Shown here: one piece after another, positions 1 to 10,095 of the stretch
Numbering within the stretch: the stretch's first letter is position 1
Layout: every line of letters begins with the position of its first letter
Assembly: GCA_000729835.1 (NCBI GenBank)
Contig: JFHB01000037.1
Location: 1-64,000, forward strand
Direction of reading: 5' to 3'
Source of the DNA: Atkinsonella hypoxylon
Lineage: Eukaryota > Ascomycota > Sordariomycetes > Hypocreales > Clavicipitaceae
DNA: 64,000 nt
The notes under the pieces: model-generated
Seen by the model: the letters and a program-made list of their open reading frames with translations, nothing else
What the model was told of the DNA's origin: nothing
Database searches by the model: none
Position numbers and translations under genes: made by a program

Positions 1-688
1 AAAGTAAAAAAAACTCACCCGCTGCTGCATCATGAGTAAACCCAAACCCGCTCGACCATGGCCTGGTGATACTATTGCTACCGGCGCGCCGGACCACTGC
101 AGCCAAGCGCATAGTTTTTGTCCAGGAGAGCCGTCGAGTCTCGTGAAGCCGAGAACAACGCGCAATCTCTCGGCGTCTGGTTCCAGCTTTTGCTGATGGG
201 GAATCTATATTCCTTCCTTCTGTCGTGGTAAGAATGTGTTGAGACTGCGACCCCTTGGCAAATATTCTGGCCAATTATTTAAGGTAATTTGCCTACCGGC
301 CAGGTACCCAGGTATCTCTCTACTTACCATTCTTGCCACGCGGGTTCCTGGTAATAATTCAAGCCGGTGATTTGTAAACCACCTCAAATCTCTAATCAAG
401 CAGTTTCAACTCAGTTTTACTCTCTATATAAATGACTAGTCTTTTCAGTTCATGTATCTCTCCGAGCAAAAACATTATATTCAACATGCCGTCTCTCCTT
501 TGCCAGAGAGCAAGTACCCCGTAGGTACCCACATACCTAGGTACCTAGGTACTCAATCAGCCACTGACAGACTATCATTGGGCCAGGAACCACATTTCCC
601 CAAACACCTCCCCTCAGCTCAATTTCTATCCAGCACCATCTACATATTAGTACTGACGTTTAGCTCTCGTCATCGTACATTTCGCAAA
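1..688. other. Gene-free left edge, upstream of bL33m
   Basis: No convincing coding region on either strand; open frames are under 120 codons and show no recognisable protein. The stretch holds a CCTAGGTA-type short repeat at 521-553 and a TATA-like run (ctatataaat) near 424-433. The latter could be a core promoter element for the gene starting at 689, but it lies about 260 bp upstream, so this is only a possibility. Confidence 0.5.
521..553. repeat. CCTAGGTA palindromic short repeat
   Basis: Overlapping copies of GTAGGTACC and CCTAGGTACCTAGGTAC. The same motif recurs near 24044, 34499 and 54291, always between genes. Confidence 0.7.
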
Positions 689-1053
689 ATGGCCAAAAAA
701 GGTATGTGCGCCTATCCGAGACCCCTAAAGCCTAGCACGCTCTACATTGCGTACTATGCAGAAAACCGTTTGTCTAACTCGTACTTCCCAATGCAGCCAA
801 GGCTCGCTTGATCAATGTCCGCCTCATATCTATGGCTATGACCGGCTTCTTCTATACCTTCAAGAGGCCGCGGACGGCGCCATTAATGGGCATGATGAAA
901 TACGATCCGATTGGTACGATTTCAAACTTCTCTATCATCTTATATTCGGTGATTGCCGTTCGCGCTGAGGAATTGGCTAATGGCTAATGGCTAATGCAAT
1001 TTCTAGTTCGCAAAAAGGTTCTCTTCCTCGAAACGAAAAAGCGGTCAAAATAG
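689..1053 (+). CDS. MRPL39: Mitochondrial large-subunit ribosomal protein bL33m (three exons)
   Basis: Structural protein of the mitochondrial 54S ribosomal subunit, homologous to bacterial bL33. Exons are 689-701, 797-913 and 1007-1053, joined by GTATGT...GCAG and GTACGA...CTAG introns of 95 and 93 nt. The spliced frame is 58 residues, begins [20 protein letters not shown] and ends [12 protein letters not shown], matching the usual length and the RPRT and KYDP signatures of fungal bL33m. Unspliced, the frame breaks at both introns, so short-ORF searches miss this gene. The second intron carries three tandem TGGCTAA units before its 3' end. There is no separate presequence; the basic N-terminus probably serves for import, as is usual for this family. 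The 3' end converges on the coiled-coil gene 519 bp away. Confidence 0.93.
974..994 (+). repeat. Triplicated TGGCTAA inside bL33m intron 2
   Basis: Three tandem 7-mers end 12 nt before the 3' splice site at 1006. Each contains CTAAT, close to the fungal branch-point consensus CTRAY, giving three candidate branch adenosines. Confidence 0.75.
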
Positions 1054-1572
1054 ATCAGCTTGTTTTCTCGAATCCGTCGCTTTCCTCGAGTAGAAAAATT
1101 TCTTGCTGCGATATGATTGACGTCGGGCAATGCTTCCATCCGCCACGCGTGCGTCCAACTTGTACATCATACATCTAAGGGCATTATCGGAGTTTGTAGG
1201 AGTGACTTGCACAATGCGCACTGAAGTGCGCTACGGGAGTTTTATCTGTTTGAAATGTACGACTAGAGTCAACTTTTCATCATCTATATATGGCTATATA
1301 CTGAGCAACCCTCACCGCTGTTAAGAACTATCGAGCTAAGCTACAGAATCATTAAGTAGCTTTGTTCCCTGACCTCTTGAACCGGTTCAAAATTTTGTGT
1401 CACAAGATCTGAGACATGGAATCTACTGCTTGTCGTTCACTGCCATCTCCCTCAATGATCGTGCCATTATCATCCTATCACTTTATATTCGCTAGCGTAA
1501 GTCCGTATCTCTTCGTACCGTGCCAGCAACATGAGCTTAGGCAGGGCATCTATAGGGTTGGCCGGGTATTCT
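1054..1572. other. Convergent intergenic region
   Basis: Lies between the 3' ends of bL33m (+) and the coiled-coil gene (-). It presumably holds both 3' UTRs. No gene, RNA or element was recognised. Confidence 0.6.
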
Positions 1573-4500
1573 TCACGTGAGTTTCGCTCGCTTTAATCCT
1601 TCTTCATTATAGTCTTGTTCCTCCTGTTTGCGTTTATTGGCTTGACCCGTCTGAGTGGTTAGATGTGCTTCGTAGTCAGTGATTCTTGGTAGACCAAAAG
1701 CACCCCTTCTTGTTTTCTCAGAAAGGAAGCTGGAGCCGATCTCATGAATCATTCTCTGATTATCCTCGTTTATGCTAGTGGCCTGCACATGGACTTTTCC
1801 ATACTCGTGCACCGGCCCAAGCTCAGTCTCTATCTTGCTGTAATCTTCCGCTACGACTGCTAGCTCCTGCAAAGACGATGAACTGTTGGTCTTCAATATG
1901 GAAGGTCTATTGATCGGACCCCTTCGACGCTTTTGCTCCTCTTCCACAGAAAGGGCATCTGTGGGGAAAAACGGTTCAGCAGGACTGTGAACCTGCACCC
2001 GCTTTTTTACAATGTCTTGAATGTCAACATCTCCTAATTCTGCCGATGGACTGTCGTTCTGAGCATGAATACTGTGTCTCTTAAAGTCATTGCTTGCAGT
2101 GTCGATGTATCTAGCATGACGTTGTAGTGGTTGACCCGAAGGCGGAGTCATGCTTGAGTTGGTCTGTTGTTGCAGCTGGTTTCTGACCCAGTCGTGCTCC
2201 TTGTTTATGTACTGAGATGTGCTATCAATGAGGTTTCCAATGCGTGTTAAGTCGTCTATCGTCTGATGGCATCCATCAATATGTGGTATTAGTCTCTGTA
2301 CGTTCTCCAAGTGTGATCTCATCGAGTCTACCAGCCTGACATCAGAATGCCAGCGATTTCGTAGATCTGCGGTCACCTTTGCTTCTCCCTCAAGTCCTTG
2401 AATCATGTTTTCGCGGGAGGATTTTGCTGCTTCTTTGTGATCAAGGTGTTTCTCGGGCTCTCTCTTTTTGAGATGACCGATAATGCTGGCGACCTGGGTT
2501 TCAAGATTGGCAAGTGTGCACTGTGTTTGCTTGGAATCATGTTCCGCCTTTGCCTTGTCCCGACACAACTCATGATCCAGAACAAAGTGAAATTCCTCCA
2601 CCATGCTCTGTGCAAGCGTTCTGCCATCTTCTTTTGTGGCCAAGGACTTGCTCAAATCATCGATTTTCGAAGCGTACAGCTGTGTCGCGTTATCGCATGC
2701 CCTCCTCAAATCATCTATAATTTCATTTCTTTGAGAGAGCTGAGAGAGCAGGCTCTTCTCCCACGACACTCGCTCTTCGACCATAGATTGCCGCCCCTCA
2801 CTGAACCAATCCTGGAGACTGTGGCCAAGACCGCCACATATTTCTCGAGTTGCAAGGACTTCGTCACGAATGGATTCCAGATCGTTCGAAGTCGTCGCGA
2901 CCCTTTCAACTGTAAGGTCGTGGAATTCAAGTTGTTTTTCACGCACAATCTCAATATCCTCACGAATACGACCCAATTCCATTGCGCAACCGTTGCCTAT
3001 GTGGGTGAGCACGTCATTTGTGTATGCCTGACACTCATTAATGCGAAGGAAAGCCGGATTTATCCTTTCATCGTAAGTATGTCTACAAGAAAGTCTGAAA
3101 CAAAGAACAATAGTGACTTACTCTGCCGCCATCTTCTCTTCAAAAATCTGTACCATAGCGCCAACATCGGTTTGCCTAGAGACATGGGCAGCACAAGCCT
3201 GAACCGCATCTTCAAGTTTTTGAAGCCTGATGAACGTCAGAGTTGTTCAGAGAAGTAGCATACAAAAGAACACACCTATCTTGAACCTGAGCTGGTATCT
3301 CATCCGGCTGATTCGTGCTTTGGGCTGTGATACACCCATGCAGCTCTCTTACGGAATTTGACAGGTTCTCCATTGCAGCACTCTGATTAACATGCTCCGA
3401 ATCTAACTGACCTTGAAGTCGATCTGAATTTTTCTTTTCCATCAAGAGAGCTTGTTCTAGTGCAATGAACTTCGCGTGCAAATCCGAAATCTCTTTCTGC
3501 TCTTTGCTTTGCATCAGTAGACGGCAACTGAATTACTGGACATCGCACAAGTGAGGCGGGGGTACCTACTCTCTTCGAGTTGCTTATCAAAGTTAGACTG
3601 TAGTTTTTGCAGACATTCTTTCATTTCTGCTCTTTTCTGACCACTGGCTACAAGAGATTGCTCGATTTTCTCTGATTGAAGCATCCGCGCTTCGTTTTCT
3701 CGGTGAAGATCTTGAATAGCTTCATTATAAAGGTCTTTTGCATGAGTAAACAAACGTTGCTGCTCCACGATAGCCTCGTTGAGCTTCGCTCTATACACTC
3801 GGTACTTTTCGTTAAGCGCTTTGGCCTTCTCTCTTGATGCATCAAGGCTGCCCCTGAGTTGATTGATTTCTTCATTCAGTTTGGTGTTTTCCTGGGTGAT
3901 TAAGACGTTCTCCCCTTCGATGTTCTTTAGCTTTGACTCCATTTCTTGATGCAAGGTGCGCTCTCTGTCCCAGCTTTTCTGAGCTTCGTGTAACTTTCCT
4001 TGTTGCCTATGAAGCCGATGCCGAAGTTCTTCGATTTCTGCCTTTGCTTGGGCCTTTTCTTCCTCAGCTAAACCTATACATTCGTTCCAGTACCGAGCAA
4101 CTTGAGACATAAGTAACCTTTTCCGCTCAGGATCTGGCTTCGAGTTTTGTTTGCCAGCATTGCTTCGTCTTATGGACATGTTGCTTGTTCGAGATCGGGA
4201 CCGCTGGCCTTGGGCCGCACTACAAGCTACAGGACTGGATGGCTGTTCCTTCTGACGTGCGAAATCATGATAAAAGGTAGCACCAAGGGGCTTACAGGTG
4301 GTAAGCCGATGTGGTCCCTCCAGATCACCACATGTGCTCACAGATGACGGGCGATTGTCGTCGAGGAAATGCCTACTGTTACTCCCTATTGCCAATTTTG
4401 TGTCTGAAGAAGCATGTTTCAATGAAGCAGACTTCAGCAGTGATAGATTCTCCTGAGTGACTGCTTTGGGGTTGGTGTGAATGTTAAAATCGATATGGGA

Positions 4501-4662
4501 CAACGGGTGCCTGTTGTTTCGCGGTGATTCTTTTGAAGTCCTAGGCAAAGTACCACCCGCATCGACATTGGTTGACGTGAGGGGCCAGCTGGGATTCGGT
4601 CCTGTTCTAACTCTTACATTTCTGTCCTCAGACTCAGTAGAGCTTCCAATGGGAAAGGACAT
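1573..4662 (-). CDS. Large coiled-coil protein, function unknown (four exons)
   Basis: Exons on the minus strand are 4662-3570, 3501-3276, 3226-3122 and about 3064-1573, giving 971 residues in one frame. The last intron is uncertain: an alternative 3' site at 3083 also keeps frame but makes a 39-nt intron. Residues 1-175 are Ser/Pro/Asn-rich and disordered. From about 180 to 670 the sequence is heptad-rich coiled coil full of Glu, Lys, Gln and Leu (ERKRLLMSQVARYWNECIGL opens it). The C-terminal third is again disordered and ends in a basic KRKQEEQ...GLKRAKLT stretch that could be a nuclear signal. I recognise no catalytic domain. A structural role (meiotic axis, spindle or septum scaffold) fits the architecture, but that is inference from composition only. 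Confidence 0.8.
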
Positions 4663-4920
4663 TTTGTCTTTTTGTATCCCTCGAGCTTTGTGAGCAATGA
4701 TTGACAGCGATGAAACGAAATTGACGAAAGGTGTGCTGGAGAAATAGTTAAAGAGAGGGTGAGTGCTAAGTAGGAGAAGCGATTTCCGCTCAAAAGCTAG
4801 GTGAACTTAGTAGAACGTTCCTTCCTTCGCACCCTCAAGCACCATTTGCAGACAGCAGTCCATATGTGCCTACCATCTTTTGCACTTGCCTGCAGCGGAG
4901 GAACTCTACGTAGGTCCTAA

Positions 4921-4950
4921 GGTACATGGACCCAAGGTACATGGACCCAA
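4921..4950. repeat. Tandem 15-bp duplication
   Basis: GGTACATGGACCCAA occurs twice head to tail, about 260 bp upstream of the coiled-coil start codon. Confidence 0.85.
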
Positions 4951-5553
4951 GCAGTGTGGCAACAGGATCTACAAAGTTGGGTGATCGCCTCATCAACGTT
5001 CGAGCTTCTAAGTAACCGGCAAATTAGCTCAATATTGTCGCTCAACTTTACTTGTTGAGTTGTGGTGTGGCACTCGACACGAATCATCAATGATGCTATA
5101 CACGCTGATGCCTGCGATTATCTTCTCTCGCAAGTGCAACCGCCTGCACATGTTCGTCAACGTTCGGTCTGCTCTCGTGATCTATTCGTAGTCACGTAGT
5201 TCTATGCACACAAGCAGGTGCCTTTTTTCGACAGCAAATTCTGCATCACTGGACTATCTTGGACTCATCAGGGAAAGCGCTGCTTTCCCTGCGATTACGT
5301 CACCATGCAAAGCAGCAGGGGGAAGGTGGGAGAAGCGAAGCTTCCCACTTTACCTATACAATGAGAGCGTCCGGTGGAGACGGTCATCCTGGATTAGTTG
5401 CTTCTCATCAATTCGTCGGCCATTCGTGATAAATTTGCAGTGTATCGTGTTGTAGTTAATCGCGGAGACGTTAGTGTCGAAGACCTTAAAGTACGCACAT
5501 TATGCGGCGAGATTTTGCTGTGTAACTAATGACATGACTAGGGACCGGGGATA

Positions 5554-5949
5554 CAGTAAATCTCAGGTCCAGACCATGTGTGTGCATTGGTCCAGAGCGG
5601 AGCCAGAGCGGGTGTAGATTTAGGCAGAATAGCATATGCTAATTATACAGTATTAATTTCTAACCAAGAGACCTAGAGTCTATAGAGCGCGCATTTCTAT
5701 AGCACTATACCACTAGATATTAGTGCGCTATACGACTAGATATATACGATATACCACTAGATATTAGTGTATATGCCGCTATATATAAAAATGTCTAATT
5801 CGCACTAATACACTATGCATTCTGCATGTGCTTAGCATATGCTAGGCATATACCAAACGCTTCACCGCCTGCTATTCTGGCCAAAAAATACACACTTTTT
5901 GGCTCCGCTCTGGACCAATGCACACATGGTCTAGACCTGGGATTCACTG
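5554..5949. mobile_element. MITE-like element, copy 1 (complete, imperfect TIRs)
   Basis: The ends form long terminal inverted repeats. The left end (CAGTAAATCTCAGGTCCAGA) and the reverse complement of the right end (CAGTGAATCCCAGGTCTAGA) match through to GGTCCAGAGCGGAGCCA, about 52 bp. A weaker match continues to a shared CAGAATAGCA. The interior is very AT-rich, holds repeated ACTAGATATTAGTG units, and has no ORF, so the element is non-autonomous. The CAGT ends and the TA immediately left of the element (GA on the right) suggest a Tc1/mariner-type parent with a degraded TA target duplication; that assignment is inference. A second copy lies at 54501-54817. Confidence 0.8.
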
Positions 5950-6068
5950 GAACCCCCCAGGGACCCTAGGTAGGTACTATATATAGCATTAAGTCTAATA
6001 CCTATAAAGTGAAGACCTTCATTAGGAGCTTTCCTAGAAACTTCATTGGGAACCTTCTTGCATCAACT

Positions 6069-6100
6069 GCTCCTGAAGCTGCTCCTGAAGCTGCCCCTGA
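6069..6100. repeat. 12-bp tandem repeat
   Basis: GCTCCTGAAGCT-type unit repeated nearly three times. In one plus frame it would read Ala-Pro-Glu-Ala repeats, but no supported gene covers it. Confidence 0.6.
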
Positions 6101-6155
6101 AGTGAAGATTGGCGTTAGTTTAAGCGTCGCAAGATGCAGCAGCAGGATTAGCAGC

Positions 6156-6380
6156 TTATTCCAACGCTCTCCCTGCGACTAGGTGCCGATAAATTCGGCT
6201 GGCAAAAGGGTCTTGTATGAAGCTCGGTAAGTCATAAAATGCCGGCTCAGATATATGTGGCTCGATACACCCCATCATAACCCGCTGAGCAAGTCCTGCC
6301 TTTTCCGTCACAAAAATATCAAATATAGCTCGGCTCAACCCTGGGACTTCTACTCCGTATGCTTGTTGGAGATAGTAACT
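6156..6380 (-). other. Coding-like fragment, possible gene relic
   Basis: A minus-strand frame ending at 6156 reads YYLQQAYGVEVPGLSRAIFD and continues through FVTEKAGLAQRVMMG to a stop after VAGRALE. Its composition is protein-like, but there is no plausible start codon. Upstream, a different frame (6319-6516, DDTLNTAKPHEEALQLL) looks like the preceding part, offset by a frameshift. I do not recognise the family. It could be the decayed 3' end of a gene, or chance. Confidence 0.25.
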
Positions 6381-6848
6381 GCAATGCTTCTTCGTGTGGC
6401 TTGGCCGTGTTGAGGGTATCGTCTAGGATCATTGGTGGGGCGACCAGAGAGAGGGTTTGGGGTTGGCGCTCCGACGAGGAGAAGGACCAATCATGGCGAA
6501 GGCCTGGTCTGAGCACGTCTGTTTGAGTGATAAGCTTGGATGGAAATAAGCTGCCAGGGGCTGGATACCCTCATCCAATTAATCAATTAAACAGGCCCGG
6601 CGGCAGGTCATACACGGCACTTAGAGCACTTAGAGTGGTCTGCTCTGGACAACTGCGAAGCGCCGTCTTGTCGCAAATCTGCGGCTTGTGCATTTATATG
6701 CGAGCTGTTTCCCATGTCCCTTTCTACATACACCTGCCCTTCTTTGTGTTCCTGTCAATACGTCTCTAAGCCAGAACTCCACACATATCTTTGTACAGGT
6801 GCTGCACACTGAAATAATCCCAATACCTACTAATCGAAAGGGCGTATC

Positions 6849-7332
6849 ATGGCTACAACGACACAAATCCGTGCAGATGCTGGTGCGGACAACAGCACCG
6901 GCGAAGACATCGGAAATGGCGGCGACAGCTCTGTTAGCTCCATGAATATTTCGACAGGTGGTTTGGTTGCCATCTCTATTATCGTCTTTATTGTTGCGGT
7001 TATAGGAGGTTCGTAGCTAGCACCAGAGGTCTTTAGGTGAATTGCCACTGACAGATCAACTTCCAGTATGCACAGCCACTCTGTTCTTCATTGCTAAGAA
7101 GCGCGAGTGGACGGCGAAGGAGGTCCTTAGGCACTCGGTGAAAAAGCTTGTTGACGCTATCACACCAAGGCGTACCGAATTTCCAGATTCGATAAAACGA
7201 AGTTTGGGACAATCCAGGCGGGATCGGAAACGACTGAGTGACGATGATGTTTCTCCCACCCCTCGCCTTTGTCCCAGAGACGTCGAAAAAGGCCTGGCGC
7301 AAGACAAGAATCAGAGCAAGTCTCGAAGATAA
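6849..7332 (+). CDS. Small single-pass membrane protein (two exons)
   Basis: Exons 6849-7008 and 7067-7332 give 141 residues. A Ser/Thr/Asn-rich, glycosylatable N-terminus (NSTG, NIST) is followed by one hydrophobic segment (GGLVAISIIVFIVAVIG) that continues across the intron into CTATLFFIAKKREW. After it comes a basic and acidic cytoplasmic tail ending NQSKSRR. The 3' splice site at 7066 was chosen over the AG at 7054 because it gives an unbroken hydrophobic segment; both keep the frame. The layout suggests type I topology. This resembles short fungal membrane proteins of unknown role; no enzymatic motif is visible. Its 3' end faces that of ENP2 only 120 bp away. Confidence 0.78.
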
Positions 7333-7452
7333 TGTGAAAGCGGCGGGATATATAAAGAGTGATCTCGTACGGCGGACATGGAAATGGTACTCATGGCGTT
7401 TGCGAGACTTCTAGTGTTGTTTGTAAAATAAAACAATTGATTTGTGGTGGCC

Positions 7453-9381
7453 TCACATTCTCCTGAATGTGTTGGAGCTGGCACTTCGTCGCCCTGCCCT
7501 AGACTGAGCTCGCGGTGTCTCATGCTCGTCTTGTTGTTTTTTCTTCTTTGCTTCAGGAACAAATGTTACTTGTCGTTCGCCACCCACGTCTCCACGCTGT
7601 CCCTTGGTCATGCGGACTGTCTTTTGTCGTCGTGAGCCTATTGCATTATCTCGCATCTGGCGGCCTTGGTTTTGTGTAGATGTTACCCGCATGGTGATGT
7701 CATTTGTAGATTGACGCGCTGCGCGGATTTCGTCGTCGCTAGAATCATCATCAGAGTCTTTGGCTTGGTATCGAGCAGGTGCCTTAGACCCTGCAGGTTG
7801 CTGCTCCACTTGGGTGCTTGGGTTGAGCAACTGGAATTCCTTGCTGGTTTCGTCCACTCTGAACTCTTCGTCCTCAAACAATTGCGCAAATCGATCATCT
7901 CCCAGAATACCGACGTTGGTATCCACCACTGCCCTGTTCTCCTGTTTCTTAAGAATCTTGTCGGCCAACTTCTGGTTAACCTTGACCTTCTTACTGCCCC
8001 GGATTCTGCTAGCACGTTCCTTCTCCACCTTGTCCTTGATGCGTTTCACTCTCTCCTCTTCCCAGGCATAGGGATTGACAATCAGCTTGGCCTGCTCGTA
8101 TAACTTGGAAGCTACGAAATATCCATGCATATACGGTCGTAAGAGATTGGATTTTCCAATCAAATGTGCCAAGCTGAGTTGCTTCAATTCGGGCAGTGTC
8201 AAAAATTTATAGTTGTCATAGGTTTCAGTATGAACGTCCTCGGCCATCTCTTCCACCATACTGTCCAGGAAAGAGCACCATTTAGGCGCCGGCCCAAGTT
8301 GTGGTATAAAGAATGCATGTTGGTGCTTGCCTTCGTTGGCAGTGAGAAGCATGCCGGTATCCTTGCACCAAGCAACATCATTGATGTCCACAACTGGCTC
8401 AACAGATGTCCATGGATCGCCAGTCGTTTCGTCCCAAAGTTTGATGATACGTTTGTCTGCAGACATGATTTTCTTTTCTTGCGAAGACGTTGTCATGTGG
8501 AAGAGCTTTTTGACCGGGAAGCCATATCCATGATCTTTCTTTAAAAGCGGAACTGGCCGCCGCAAATCGAATAGTTGAACGATACCGGTTGAAGAACCAA
8601 GCGCGAACGATAATCCGGACGCGTTAAAGCTTAAAGACGTCACCTCGCCGTCGTGGCCCGCTAGTAAGGCAACTCGAGATTTCGATCGTGGATCCCAAAA
8701 TTCGACTGTTCCTATCGAGGTTCCAAAGGCCAAGAGGTTATGCGTATTTTCCGCATTGGCAGCAACGTTGACACTCCCCACACCAATCCCTCCTTGTAGT
8801 CCACCACCAGTCAATTCGTCGTCACCACCCACGTCGATTTGATATGACTTCATGAAACGTCCCTGCTCTAGATTCATGCGAAAAACCTCTCCCTTGCCCT
8901 CCGCATCTAAGCCGACGGCGGGCACTAACGCCTCTGTTGCATATCGGTCATACAACACATCACGCCCATATCTTGGAATTCGTACTTCATAATGGCAGCC
9001 CATCGGGGTATGAAACTCGATTCTGCGGTCATTCTGCAAGTGAAGCGATTTTGAGTAATCGGAAGAGAGCAAGACAAACGCGTGATTAAGTGAATTAGTG
9101 TGGCGAGCGAAAGAAAGTCCCAGTTGAGACAGGTTATGCACATGAATCTGAGGCTTATATGTGCCCGTGCTCATCACCCAGTCACCATCTTCGCTGACTC
9201 GGATACAGTTGCTAGCCTCCTCGAACTCGAAGTCTTGCAGAAGCTCGACTCGATTCTGGTATTCGGCATCGTTCTTAAGACTTCGTTTTCGCCTGCGGGT
9301 AAGCCAATCTGGAAGTGGTCTGGCGGTCGATGCTCCAGAGACGGTGTAGACTGGAACTGTGCCCGGGTTTGTCAACTTCAT
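7453..9381 (-). CDS. ENP2: Nucleolar WD-repeat protein ENP2/NOL10
   Basis: Single-exon gene of 642 residues for an SSU-processome component needed for 18S rRNA maturation in the nucleolus. The N-terminus (MKLTNPGTVPVYTVSG) and PLPDWLTRRRKRSLKND are characteristic of Enp2/NOL10. A WD40 propeller follows over roughly residues 60-360 (LLAGHDGEVTSLSFNASG; FWDPRS). The conserved NUC153 segment is seen as DDRFAQLFEDEEFRVD near residue 500. The C-terminal 120 residues are charged and low-complexity, ending in a basic tail, which is typical. It is divergently oriented from MED13 with 714 bp between start codons. The full length matches the family. Confidence 0.95.
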   Translation of the reverse strand: MKLTNPGTVPVYTVSGASTARPLPDWLTRRRKRSLKNDAEYQNRVELLQDFEFEEASNCIRVSEDGDWVMSTGTYKPQIHVHNLSQLGLSFARHTNSLNHAFVLLSSDYSKSLHLQNDRRIEFHTPMGCHYEVRIPRYGRDVLYDRYATEALVPAVGLDAEGKGEVFRMNLEQGRFMKSYQIDVGGDDELTGGGLQGGIGVGSVNVAANAENTHNLLAFGTSIGTVEFWDPRSKSRVALLAGHDGEVTSLSFNASGLSFALGSSTGIVQLFDLRRPVPLLKKDHGYGFPVKKLFHMTTSSQEKKIMSADKRIIKLWDETTGDPWTSVEPVVDINDVAWCKDTGMLLTANEGKHQHAFFIPQLGPAPKWCSFLDSMVEEMAEDVHTETYDNYKFLTLPELKQLSLAHLIGKSNLLRPYMHGYFVASKLYEQAKLIVNPYAWEEERVKRIKDKVEKERASRIRGSKKVKVNQKLADKILKKQENRAVVDTNVGILGDDRFAQLFEDEEFRVDETSKEFQLLNPSTQVEQQPAGSKAPARYQAKDSDDDSSDDEIRAARQSTNDITMRVTSTQNQGRQMRDNAIGSRRQKTVRMTKGQRGDVGGERQVTFVPEAKKKKQQDEHETPRAQSRAGRRSASSNTFRRM

Positions 9382-10095
9382 GATGGGACTAGCCGTCTAC
9401 GGACCGTGAAGGTAGCTTTTCGTTCTTATTAAAGTCAATCAGGAAGAGTTACGTTACAGAAGCAAACTGTGTCCGTCATCTGGTGCAGAGGAAAATGTAC
9501 TGCAGAAAAAAAAAAAAAAAACCAGGTTCCCACATTGTCCCAGTCTTTGACCCACAGCTGCAGTGTCACGCTAGTGGACGGTTCGTCATTTCACTGGCTT
9601 TCCCAGCCTTTGTGAGACCCTCTTCGTCAACGACATACAGGACATTACTTCAGGCGCAACAATCTCTTCCTTTGCTCTCCGGAGGTGGCTGTATCGTTAC
9701 CATTGGCCCAACACGATTGCTCGATATAGGTAACGTGTTATCACGCCAATCTACACACCTACCAGCTATTGTAGATTCGACGTTCTCGACGTCATTGGCG
9801 ATCCGATACAAATCCGTCAAGAGGGTGCGATCTAAGGCTAGGCGGGCTGGACGTCGCAACATTCGCGGAGATGGAGCTCGTGAAGCTGCCAATTCCAGGA
9901 ATCATATGCTGCCACTAGGGAACCCGTCCAGCTCGACCAAAGGCTACGGAGCAAGTCGGGCCACCCACCCAAGCCATCGGATAGGACACTTACTCTCGCT
10001 GCCACTGTCACCGGCCTGTCCTTGCTCTCCATCCATTTTATCCCCTGCGACGTAGCAGGACGAGTCGCAGAAAAATTCCCAGAAAGAGAATCGAG
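9382..10095. promoter_or_regulatory. Shared divergent promoter region of ENP2 and MED13
   Basis: The 714 bp between two start codons facing away from each other must hold both promoters. A 16-nt poly(A) tract lies at 9506-9521. A 190-codon plus-strand frame crosses the region but has no family resemblance. Confidence 0.6.

Larger units (their letters stand above)
4663..6848. other. 2.2-kb gene-free region carrying a MITE and relic-like sequence
   Basis: Between the divergent starts of the coiled-coil gene (-) and the small membrane-protein gene (+). It contains a 15-bp tandem duplication (4921-4950), the MITE-like element at 5554-5949, a 12-bp tandem repeat (6069-6100) and coding-like minus-strand sequence at 6156-6380. 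Promoters of both flanking genes must lie at its ends. Confidence 0.6.

Noticed and set aside
2398..3258. 286-codon plus-strand open frame
   Set aside because: It lies antisense to the coiled-coil gene, crosses that gene's introns, and its translation has no domain; the minus strand explains the region.
5554..5949. Autonomous transposon
   Set aside because: No open frame of useful length and no transposase motif; length and TIR structure fit a non-autonomous MITE.
9483..10055. 190-codon plus-strand frame in the ENP2-MED13 gap
   Set aside because: Begins in a poly(A) tract, has no family resemblance, and ends just before the MED13 start; treated as promoter DNA.
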